Shown piece by piece: positions 54,691-64,000 of a DNA stretch of 64,000 bases (within the stretch, counting starts at the first letter, position 1; each line of letters begins with the position of its first letter). Below the pieces are notes generated by a model. That model ran no database searches, was not told where the DNA came from, and was given only the letters and a program-made list of their open reading frames with translations. Source of the stretch: Chara braunii. Its lineage: Eukaryota; Streptophyta; Charophyceae; Charales; Characeae. The position numbers and the translations under genes were made by a program. The stretch covers positions 1,187,237 to 1,251,236 of the forward strand of contig BFEA01000085.1 of NCBI GenBank assembly GCA_003427395.1, given 5' to 3'.

Positions 54691-56189
54691 CTCCTTCCGG
54701 CCCGCAGCCCCTACACACCACGATGCGAAGCCCGCTGCCCAAACTCCGAATCCGCCATCACCATTCAATTCGCAAGGTGCCGAAACCCCTGTTTAGCCTC
54801 CTAATTCGCGACGAACGATCACGAAATGAACGAGCCACCTTAAACCTCACTCGTTGCCATATCCGCTCCCGACACCTCCGCGCAGCCCATTTCCCTATCA
54901 TCTCCTATTTTACTAACCTTCTTCTAAAACTAACTTCACATTCGAGTTCGCCATAATCCCCAAACCCCCACGTAGACTCTCCCCTCCCCCGATTCTATCA
55001 AGAATCGAGCGCGGTGTGTGTTTCTCCTTCCGCCATGCTTGTCTCCTCCTCTACTCCGCCATCCCCTATCTCTAAATGCACCTGGCGCAAAACTGAGCCG
55101 GATTCACTCATCTTCTTCGCTTTCGTCACGTTCCATGTTTTGACCTCTGGTCCGACAGTGCTTCAGCGCTGCGGCCTGCCCGACAGCTCCAGTCAGCTAA
55201 GGAAACTTCAGAGGGACCGGCTACTAACGGTACAAGCAGTCTTTTGTTCTTATACCCAAATCCGACGAACGACTTGCACATCAATATCGTTTCCCACCTC
55301 CACAAGGAGCCTCCCCCGCTTTGCTCAGGCCGAGCGGACCACCTTTCGGGTTCCCAACGGGCAACCCACACGTAGACTGTCCCGAGGTCGGGGGCGCGGG
55401 CCTACTGCTGGCCCACAACATGACTCCAGACTACGCGGGCCCCGACGCAGGTCTTAGTAGTAGTAGCAATATTCAAATGGGGGCTTTAAAGCCCGAAGTG
55501 AAAGAAAGGGGTCCACGTGACCAGTCGGACACTCAAAGCGGCAGCGGGCCTCCTCGCTATGCCCCCCTCTGCTATGCCCAAGGCACAACTCACCATCTTT
55601 TCGGTCCCCAACGAGTACACCCACACTCAAATCCCTCGCACGACAGCCTGCAGGGAGTGGGTTGTGCCCCCCCCCTGGAGGGCTCACGCCACTCCGGTTT
55701 GTTCCGCCTCGTGGGCTAATCACCTTCCGGCCCATATGCGCGCCGAACCCCTCGGTCCTTGTTTCAAGATAGGGGGGTAGAAAAATTTTGCTAGCATCCC
55801 AAACGCGCAGGAACCCGAATGGGCCCGTCAAAAGGGGCGCGAGCTCAAGGTCCTTGACTGGTGCCCCCGCCGACGGCCTTTCAAAACCCTGGCCGCCCCC
55901 GACCATTGATACCCCGCGCCTACCTAATCCTCGCTCCTACCATGTGGAGGTTTGGCGCGCGTTCTATCTCCCTCACGCCCCGTTTACCACACAAAATCGC
56001 ACGGTCGCTGTTGTCTCGGTCAAACGTATCAATCAAAAGAAAAAAAAATCCTTAAATCCTGGTTTAATCAAGAATAAATAAATAATAATTAATAAAACAA
56101 GGTGACCGGCGTCCGCGTCGGATTTACAACCATCAACAGGGGAAAGCAATCACGCGCGCCTTAAATCCACGCGCCCACGCACTCTCAGC
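54691..56189. other. GC-rich non-coding DNA
   Basis: Overlapping frames occur on both strands (for example 55014-55457 plus and 55454-55906 minus) but none resembles a known protein and they shadow each other. Probably the end of the repeat-rich element upstream or an LTR. No RNA gene is seen. Confidence 0.35.
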
Positions 56190-56252
56190 TAGTGAATCCC
56201 CCTCCGTGGCGGCCATCAGCGGCCAAGTCCGCGGCCGCGGTCTAGGCCGCGA

Positions 56253-56468
56253 CCCCGCGGACGTGTCCGCGAGGCCGCGCGGCCTTTGCGGCCCCATAGC
56301 AGCCAGTGAGGAGGGGCGTTCGGGATTCGGGAAGCGCCATTGGGCCGCGCATCCCCAGCCCCGCGGACGTGTCCGCGAGGCCGCGCGGCCTTTGCGGCCC
56401 CATAGCAGCCAGTGAGGAGGGGCGTTCGGGATTCGGGAAGCGCCATTGGGCCGCGCATCCCCAGCCCC
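56253..56468. repeat. 106-bp tandem repeat running into the gap
   Basis: Two full, essentially identical units plus the first four bases of a third. Identity of neighbouring units suggests the array was collapsed or unsequenced, and that the gap holds more copies. Confidence 0.9.
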
Positions 56469-57119
56469 NNNNNNNNNNNNNNNNNNNNNNNNNNNNNNNN
56501 NNNNNNNNNNNNNNNNNNNNNNNNNNNNNNNNNNNNNNNNNNNNNNNNNNNNNNNNNNNNNNNNNNNNNNNNNNNNNNNNNNNNNNNNNNNNNNNNNNNN
56601 NNNNNNNNNNNNNNNNNNNNNNNNNNNNNNNNNNNNNNNNNNNNNNNNNNNNNNNNNNNNNNNNNNNNNNNNNNNNNNNNNNNNNNNNNNNNNNNNNNNN
56701 NNNNNNNNNNNNNNNNNNNNNNNNNNNNNNNNNNNNNNNNNNNNNNNNNNNNNNNNNNNNNNNNNNNNNNNNNNNNNNNNNNNNNNNNNNNNNNNNNNNN
56801 NNNNNNNNNNNNNNNNNNNNNNNNNNNNNNNNNNNNNNNNNNNNNNNNNNNNNNNNNNNNNNNNNNNNNNNNNNNNNNNNNNNNNNNNNNNNNNNNNNNN
56901 NNNNNNNNNNNNNNNNNNNNNNNNNNNNNNNNNNNNNNNNNNNNNNNNNNNNNNNNNNNNNNNNNNNNNNNNNNNNNNNNNNNNNNNNNNNNNNNNNNNN
57001 NNNNNNNNNNNNNNNNNNNNNNNNNNNNNNNNNNNNNNNNNNNNNNNNNNNNNNNNNNNNNNNNNNNNNNNNNNNNNNNNNNNNNNNNNNNNNNNNNNNN
57101 NNNNNNNNNNNNNNNNNNN
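56469..57119. other. Sequence gap (651 N)
   Basis: Undetermined bases between the 106-bp array and a (CA)n run. Confidence 1.
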
Positions 57120-57173
<54 letters not shown>

Positions 57174-57197
57174 TCACTCACTCACTCACTCACTCAC
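57120..57197. repeat. (AC)n then (ACTC)n microsatellite
   Basis: About 24 AC units followed by seven or so ACTC units. Confidence 0.96.
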
Positions 57198-57658
57198 AAT
57201 CAATCAAACCCTTTTTTTGAAGTTTTTTCTTTCTTTATTTTTAAATTTTGCATCTACATCTTTTTTAAACACCTCATACCCCTGCAAAAAACAGAAATTC
57301 ATTTCTAAAAAAATACAGGTGAACTCAAGGACCATATATCTCATGATAAAAAATGACAAAAAAAAAATCTAGTTTTTTTTTATTTTTTATTTTTTTCTTT
57401 AAATCGAATTTAGTTTTTGATTTTTTTAAAATCCTAAACAAAGTCAGATTCCAAAAAAAAAGAAAAGGGGTTATAGGGCTTAAAATTCCCTACAACCCCA
57501 TATATATATATTTTTTAACCTATTATTTAATTCAGGAAAATTCTGGTAAAATCGGGATCGCGGCGCGGACCAGATCGACCGCGGACGCGGCCCCATCTGT
57601 GTCCGCCATCCGAGATCGGACCCGCGGACGCGTCCGCCGGTGTTTCATAGCTCTCAGC

Positions 57659-58182
57659 CTCTAGACATTCTAGTCAAGCTTTCAGTCAATAGTAAGCAAA
57701 AGACTGCCGCGATTCGTGCGGTCTTCGGCGGTCTTCTTAAAAGTTCCAAATCGAGCTTATTTTCTGTCACTTGCAAAAACCAAGATAGATACGCTTGTAA
57801 GGGTATTCACACCAACAACTTACTGGACTATATTAAGCGACGTCCCTGTCGCTTTGTCAGATCAAAAAGCTACAAATCCTTCCAGAATTTCAAATGCTAA
57901 CGAGAAAGGAACCAATACGATCAACCGACGGACTCAGGTTCGAGGCCTCCAAGAATCCAAACCCTTACAACTATATGCAGCGAGGGTTCCAACCTGGGTC
58001 TCCATTGTCTCACACTAGGACGCAGGTCTACTAGATATATATACTACAACATAAGTTTCAGCGGCCCCTCTCAAGTGTCCCTAGTCTCTACCCTGCACGC
58101 AGGGCCATAACCACGGACGTGGACCCTAACCAAGACTTTTGAAGGCACTCTCTCACCTTCCTCCCAAAACTTTCACAATCAA

Positions 58183-58216
<34 letters not shown>

Positions 58217-59752
58217 TCAAATATATATATCACATAAACCTCATCACAGACCCTTCCTGCAGTCTAGCACAGGAAGACCAGGTCTCCACCTTGGCTCACT
58301 GTAGCCTGGGTGATTGTGTCAGATCTACGACCCACCGCGTCTGTTATTTTAGCGGTAGTGTCCTCGTAGGTTGCGCCACGATAGGCTTTTTCTCCTTATA
58401 AACATTAAATCAGGACTCCAAAAGACTCGACTCTTATCCCACGCCATCCCGTGGCAGGTAAAACCCTCCTGGGTGGCCACACCCCTTTAGACTTTACCCC
58501 TTTTGACGAGACGTGGGCCCGCTGCCAGGTTGCGCCGATCAGCAACCAACACTAGAGGTTGCGCCCTAGTGATGCCAGTTATACCCCTAGCTGGGTCTCT
58601 CATAAATGCCCCAAGATTAGCACAAGCGGCTGAATTGTGTGTCGCAACAATACAGGCCTACTGCGGGACTGCGCAGAGGTCTGTCACACATAAAAGGCAT
58701 TTACCAGCCCTCCGTGGGTCAACACAGAGAGAACACGACAACCTCTCCACTATCACAAAACAGAATCACCGTCATGTCCGCAAGGCCGTGGCCCCCTCAC
58801 TTGATCAGAGCAAGAAAACCACACATCCCGAAGACATCTCCCAATGCAGTTTTTTGCGACCTTAACAAAAATTTCACTAATGGCCAAGCAAAACGTGGTC
58901 CCTCTCGTCAGTCTTTATCATTCAAAATCAGCCTACCATGCCATTGAATTTCTTCACCACCTTTTCACACAGAGGCGGTCTCTCTCAATAGGTCTCCCAA
59001 CCATCCCTATCTCTCTCCTGAATGATCTTTCACACGACCTTTCATTAAAACATTTTCCCTCTAAAGATGAGTCTTCTAATAAACAAACATTACCACCTTC
59101 CCATATTGAAGGGGTTTTATCCATAAAATAACTCAACACTGAGGGACCATCTTATGAGTCTCTGCCACAATTCGACAATAGAACATTTTGGAATGGTGAA
59201 GCATTTGGGTCTTAGAGACTTATAAATCCCCACAGAAACAGACTGCACTCCCTCTCCTTATACTCGGCTCAAGCATCTGCTCGTACGCAGGCCGCACGAG
59301 TATACCGAAGAGTAGACAGTTTTACATGGTTCACATCCATAGAACATGAGATGCATCCTGCACACCTCTCACACAAAGCCACCATACATCAGGATAAGGC
59401 CACACAGTCAGAGTGAAAGTGATCGACACAACGATAAGCCTCATAGGGTTTCAACTCAATGTATACTCAGAAAATGAATGCCCCATCACTTCACTCAACC
59501 ATGTAACACTCATGTCCCAAGTGAAATCTATCCCCACAAATCACAATGTAACTGCACACTCAGATATGTCACATAACCGGATACTATCTCCTAAGTTACA
59601 ACAAGAGAAAATCCCAAACAATTGTCAAGTACTACAAGCTACATAGTACGAATAGACAGATCACACATGACTGACTCCAAAAATGTACTTCTCTAACTCA
59701 ATCTCTATGTGCAAAGAACTCTAACTCTACTGGCTTGTAGGCAACCCAATCC
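57659..59752. other. Non-coding DNA downstream of element D gag
   Basis: No recognised gene. Includes (TA)n at about 58183-58214. By position it may hold the 3' end or LTR of element D, but I could not find a partner repeat or purine tract. Confidence 0.4.
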
Positions 59753-62301
59753 CTACTCACTCATTTGCTCCTGATTTTGCCTGTACAGTTGAGCCCTACC
59801 TCCATCGGCAGATCGCTCTATTACCCTACCCTGTCTATCATACATATTTCCGCCACTCTTCATAACCTTCCCTTCAGCCAGGTCCTTTAAGAACTTAGGA
59901 CACTGCAAGGCTCAATGACCTTCCTTTTTGCAAAAGAAGCAGGATGCGTCAAACCACTTCTTGAACTTCTCCATCTTAGACCCTGGTGATGATGGTGCCT
60001 CGCTAACCTCCCTGCCCAGCTCGTAACTCCGAGGTATGTCCATAGGCTCCTCAGGTCATGTTCCCAACTCCTGAGTACTAGGCCCTCGTCGTATCGCGAC
60101 CCCCTCTGGCCTATACTCAGGCATATCCAATCTTTGGGGCCTGCCCTCGATGACGCCTTCTGTCGCAATCCCCATCTCACTCTCAGGAGGTTCCTCTATC
60201 CTCTGCTCAGGTGAAAATAAGCTCGCTTCCTCCTGCATGGTGTGAACTGCCTCAAGAAGCACATCCATAGACCCCTCTGATGAGCCCTGAACTGACTTAC
60301 TACTGGCTGTCGGCAGTCCCTCCTCAACTGACGGTGGCATGGTGGGTTCCACTGCTGCTATAGACAGTGTGGCGAATTTAGTAGGGGCTCTGAACTCGAA
60401 AGTCTCTCTCCTTGCCTTTCTCTTGGCTTTCGCCTCGTCAGACTCCAAGATGACTCTTCCCACAGACGACCCCTGTTGGAGCTCAGCTGTGGATGGTTGC
60501 CCTAATAAGCCATTCCTTGTTTGTCTCTGCTCTTCATGCCGGCTACTCTCTGCCCTGCCCATCACCTCTGCTGGCCCCTCTTCGTCAACCCTATCAGCCC
60601 CACCTCGAGGTTGTTGTCTCAAGTCCTCGATGATGACAGCCTGACTAGCTCTCGGACCTCAGCCTCAACTGCCTCCAGACGTACTCCATAGCCCATCTCC
60701 TTCATCTTCTTCCCTCTCAGATCAGCTTCCAACATCATATACCTATCGAAGGATGTCTTGGTCAGGAAGCGGATCTTTCAGTCCAAGTACTCACATGTCT
60801 TCTTCGACGTCCCTACTTCTGCCCTTTCTGAAGCCGTCAATCCTTCGCTATGCTGGTCTAGGAACTCATCCCATATTTCCTTGATTCCATATGGCTTATG
60901 CGGTGGTGGCTGATCCGGGAGTGCTCCTGCCTCCTCCAACCCTTGTCTCTCCTGCCAGATTTCCTCTAAACGTTTCCCTACTCTGGCCCGCTTTTCCTCA
61001 GCCGTCTCCCCTGGTAGCACTCTCTTACTCTTTCTGGAATTTCCGCTCCCATCTCTCTCTCAGCCTGATGCGGCTCCTGGGGTGGCTCCACAGGTACGGG
61101 CTCCTCCAGGTCGGGGTGCTCAAGGGCGTGTGCGGTCAGGTGCCTTTCAATTATAGCGAGGGCCTCTCTCCTCCAGTCAGCTCTCTCTCTCTCTCTATCT
61201 CAACCCTTCCTCTCGACGCAGGGACCGTCTTTGGTGGTGGTAGTGGGATCCCCTCTCACTGTGATCCCTCCTCACTGCCATGTGTGCCCTCTGGCGTACT
61301 CCCCAGTCTCAATCCCACGTCGGTGTCTGAGGGGGAGTATCCTCCCCAGCCTCTATCACCTCCGTTACAACATGTCCCCTCTCAGGACTTGGCCTCCTTT
61401 CTTGCTCAGGGTTCTGAACCTCCTCTCGTGGCACCTCTTCCGCCGGCTCGTCACGTCCCTCGCTCGTCGGTGGTACCCACCACTGCGAGACATCCATGTG
61501 TGCCTCCAACTCCTGCAGAGGCTCTCCAGAGGTTGGTATCTCCTCCCGTGCGCGCTGCGGAGATCCTCCCAGTCCTCCCTCAATAAAGCGATGGAACTCC
61601 ACCGACCCTAATCCACACTCGGGGTATGCCCCTCGCTCCTCAGTCTCGGGCACCAACTCTTCCTCACGCCTGGCAAGTGTCTTTCGTCCCCCTCGAGATG
61701 GTCTGGTCTCTCTGGGCTCAGGGTCCCTCTGCCTCTTGCTCCTCTGGCGTCTCTCAACTCTGGGCTGAGGCAGCTCTGACCGTCGAAATGCCTCTCTCAA
61801 GTGGGCCCTGCAGCTCTCCCAATCCCGAGTCATGTCTCTGACCTGCCTAGCCAAGGGTCTCTTCGCCATTCTTGTCCATAGAGGCAATGTCCTCGCCCAC
61901 TCATCCCTCAATATGCCCTGACCATGCATGAACTACTCGAAGGCGGGGATGAAATCCTCCACATTCCCGATCTCTAGGAGGATCGGTCTACCGTCAGGTC
62001 CCACAGGCGATGGTCGTAGCTCCTACATCCTCGCCTCCACTTTTGACCTCGTCCTTGCCTCCCTACGAATTTGTGCAATGGGCTTCGTGAACCTGCCAGC
62101 TCCTCTCAGCCTCTCGATCGCCTGGGTCATGGTCCAGCCCATATGCTCTGCATACCCCCAAAAATCGTCCAGGAACAACTCAATATCCCCATCGTCATAA
62201 ACCGGCGTTCTCTCTTGGTGGTGAGGCCCATGCCACTCGTGTCCTCCTGATGCCCCCAACGGCCTCCGTGGCGGTCGCGTCCCCCTCCCTCCTCTTGGCA
62301 T
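59753..62301 (-). pseudogene. Element D gag-like reading frame (about 850 codons)
   Basis: Starts at an ATG (62301) reading MPRGGRGTRPPRR, followed by TPVYDDGDIELFLDDFWGYA, EHMGWTMTQAIERLRGAGRF, a stop, LRPSPVGPDGRP, GNVEDFIPAFE, a stop, FMHGQGILRDEWARTLPLWT and DWESCRAHLREAFRRSE: a capsid-like helical region. A long Glu/Arg/Pro-rich middle follows (61900-60060, several frames), and near the end WFDASCFFCKKEGH, stop, ALQCPKF, a CX2CX4HX4C zinc knuckle interrupted only by TGA. It ends at 59753. These are the marks of Gag. It lies downstream of integrase, not upstream as usual. At least four stops and some shifts. Confidence 0.75.
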
Positions 62302-62323
62302 GGTTGTCTTCGTAAAGTCAGAC

Positions 62324-62483
62324 CTGCACAATAGGCGAAGGAGACAACAGACACACATTGGGGTAAGCAAACAGGTGGTAATTCAAGCAGGCTCAGGTCA
62401 AACCAAACACATACAACATGCATCCTATCTAATCTACGCATCCTATCATCCCTACTCTAAAGAAGTTAGATTATCTATCTTAC
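62324..62483 (-). other. Intron-like segment between integrase and gag frames
   Basis: On the minus strand AGAAGAG is followed by GTAAGA (donor) and 160 bp later TATTGTGCAG (acceptor) precedes GTCTGAC. Splicing would end the integrase frame at GTC TGA, 16 bases before the gag-like ATG. Unspliced RNA also ends the frame within a few codons (TAG). Splice use is inferred only from sequence. Confidence 0.45.
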
Positions 62484-64000
62484 CTCTTCTCTTGCCACAA
62501 ACTTCTTCAGTCTCGTTCCTGAAACCTAATCCTTCCATTTTGTCTCATTTAGCTCTTCAATCTGATATGCGTCGAAATCTCCACATCGCGCAATCCAATA
62601 GGGATCTAACCACCTCTTGTCGAGTTTCCTGGACCACTACTTCTCCAAGGATGAATCATACAGGAGTACGACGTCCCCAACTGCCAAGGGTACTTTCCTT
62701 ACTCGCGCCAACTGGTCCCAACGAGCCTTATCCTCCATATGGCTCCTTTCCACTTGGTTGGACGCCTCCTGAATTCTTTCCTCTATCGCGTCCACCTGCC
62801 GCGCTCGAATATCGAGCAATTCTTCGAAAGACAGGTTGACCTCCAAATCCTGACGTCTCCAAGTCTTTAGGAAGTTCTCGATTGGGAAGGTAGCGTGTCT
62901 CCCATACCATAGCGTGACCGGTGCGTATTTAGTGGTCCTTTTCACCATAATATTCTCGACAAAGAATGCCGCCCTCAGGTACCTTGGCCACTGATTAGGC
63001 CTACCTTCAGTCCACTTAGCCAGAAGGTTCGTGACGGTGTTGTGTCCTCTCTCCACTGGAGCGTTTGTCTGGGGGTGTGTGGCTGTGGTGTAATTGACTA
63101 CCACGTCGTACCTTAATAACAACTCCTGCACTTCCTGACAGGTAAACTCCGACCCTCTATCCATTACGAACTCTCTGACAAAGGGATAGCGCAGGTAGCA
63201 CTCCTCGATGCAGCTAACCAAGACTGGTCTGGTCTTTGTACGAATAGCCCTTCCATCTACAAAGCCAGAAAGGTTATCGCGCGCATCGAAGATGTATTTG
63301 TAGCCACGATCCCCGAGTGGCATGAAGAGTAAGTCGAGATGTACTACGACCCCTACTTCCCTTTCCAGCCTTGGATGCAGTGGCTCCCTCGGCCTCAGAC
63401 GAGATCGCTCTTGACAGGGTATGCTGGACTGACAGAAGTTGTCAACCATCTCCATCATCCCATCCCAATAATATAGCTCACTTATTTTGGCATGTGTGGC
63501 ACTAACTCCTCGATGTCTCCCCGCAATGCCATCATGAAGTGCAGCTATAACGTCAATTCGACGGTTCCTACCGCATACGACCCTCCTAGGATTTCTCACT
63601 TGCCTCTTTACGAAAAAATGACCATCTCTCACCAAGTAGCGTGGCATTATCCTTTGGGCCCTATCGCTAGCATCTCTATTCCGCATTTCGTACGATAGGA
63701 GAAGTCCCCGTTCCAGGTAGATTCCATCATACTCCTCTGCACGGAATGCCTCTTTGATCTCCCCCTTCTCAAACTTGTCATCCTGGCTCTCCGGCGCCAC
63801 ATCCTCATTCTCAACCAGATTCAACGAACCTATCCGATGAAAGTCTCCTTGCAGAAGCGTATTGACGAGGAGATACATCCCTCCCATCAATTCCTCGTGT
63901 TTCTCTACCTGATCTGGCTCTTCCTTTATTGTTCTTACCTCCTCTACCAGACTATGCGTGTCTGCCAGTGTCAACTTCATCATCCGCTGGATGTCTTTAC
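62484..64000 (-). pseudogene. Element D pol: integrase (continues past the window)
   Basis: The frame is open from the window edge to a TAG at 62637-62639 and then continues in the same frame. Zinc domain: HDGIAGRHRG and FCQSSIPCQE (His-His-Cys-Cys all present). Core: VVHLDLLFMPLGDRGYKYIF (Asp), FVMDRGSEFTC (Asp) and TNAPVERGHN (Glu), an intact DDE set. Then RARQVDAIEERIQEASNQVE, VPLAVGDVVLLYD, the TAG, WSRKLDKRWLDPYWIARCG (GPY/F-type module), a second TAG and TRLKKFVAREE. Only two nonsense changes in about 500 codons make it the best preserved integrase in the window. RT lies outside. Confidence 0.9.

Larger units (their letters stand above)
56190..57650. mobile_element. hAT-like element with 106-bp internal tandem repeat and gap
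   Basis: CTCTCAGC occurs exactly on both sides (56182-56189 and 57651-57658), an 8-bp target duplication. The ends are TAGTGAATCC and, on the other strand, CTATGAAACACC, only partly alike. GCGGAC/GTCCGC words cluster near both ends (GCGGACGCGTCCGC at 57634 region, GCGGACGTGTCCGCG on the left). A 106-bp unit starting CCCCGCGGACG is repeated at 56253, 56359 and 56465, where a 651-base gap begins. No transposase is visible. Confidence 0.6.

Noticed and set aside
55014-55457. 147-codon plus-strand frame as a gene
   Set aside because: Ser/Arg/Pro-rich, overlapped by an equally long antisense frame, no motif or splice context; treated as chance in GC-rich DNA.
56133-57372. Overlapping 300-codon frames on both strands around the 56-57 kb gap
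   Set aside because: They are open only because of the gap and consist otherwise of CA-repeat and 106-bp repeat translation.

Overview
The window is nuclear DNA of a streptophyte (charophyte-like) eukaryote that is dominated by decayed transposable elements. The evidence is spliced genes, LTR retrotransposons primed by initiator-Met tRNA, hAT-type terminal repeats with 8-bp target duplications, long microsatellites and minisatellites, and a plant-like SPT16 C-terminus. The overall look (gag/pol families, GA/CT tracts, sequence gaps) resembles Chara, but the species is my inference. There are no operons, CRISPR arrays or bacterial genes.

Layout. 1-279 is a cut-off Ty3 reverse transcriptase. 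280-3147 is non-coding with small duplications. 3148-3929 holds the last two coding exons of a host gene, the FACT histone chaperone subunit SPT16; its final intron carries a near-perfect 69-bp-arm palindrome. 3930-6361 is 3' flank. 6362-15282 is a complete but dead Ty3 element on the minus strand (element B) with LTRs, PBS, PPT and a 4-bp target duplication; its RT gene holds a 440-bp MITE-like insert and an internal duplication. About 15430-29600 is a second minus-strand Ty3 element (element C), truncated in its integrase and split between gag and pol by about 7 kb of foreign DNA. 29.6-33.9 kb is two adjacent minisatellites (about 53-bp and about 92-bp units).

33.9-49.0 kb is AT-rich DNA into which three elements inserted: a hAT-like non-autonomous element with a sequence gap (36347-38716), a complete Ty3 chromovirus-like element on the plus strand (element A, 38774-47358, target duplication ATAG), and a clean non-autonomous hAT element (47557-48643, 8-bp duplication GATATTGT). 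49-56 kb is non-coding with three tandem arrays, including about a dozen repeats that fold as hairpins with changing stems and one conserved loop. 56190-57650 is another hAT-like element with a gap. 59753-64000 is a minus-strand retroelement (element D) in which an integrase reading frame is followed, after a short intron-like segment, by a gag-like frame with a zinc knuckle.

The only clear host gene is SPT16. Across the three LTR elements with visible ends, the PBS has the same variant (TGGTATCGGAGC or one change from it), sits 3 nt from the LTR, and the leaders or LTRs carry a degenerate repeated TGACGTGGCA motif. These shared features are the main system-level signal I can support.
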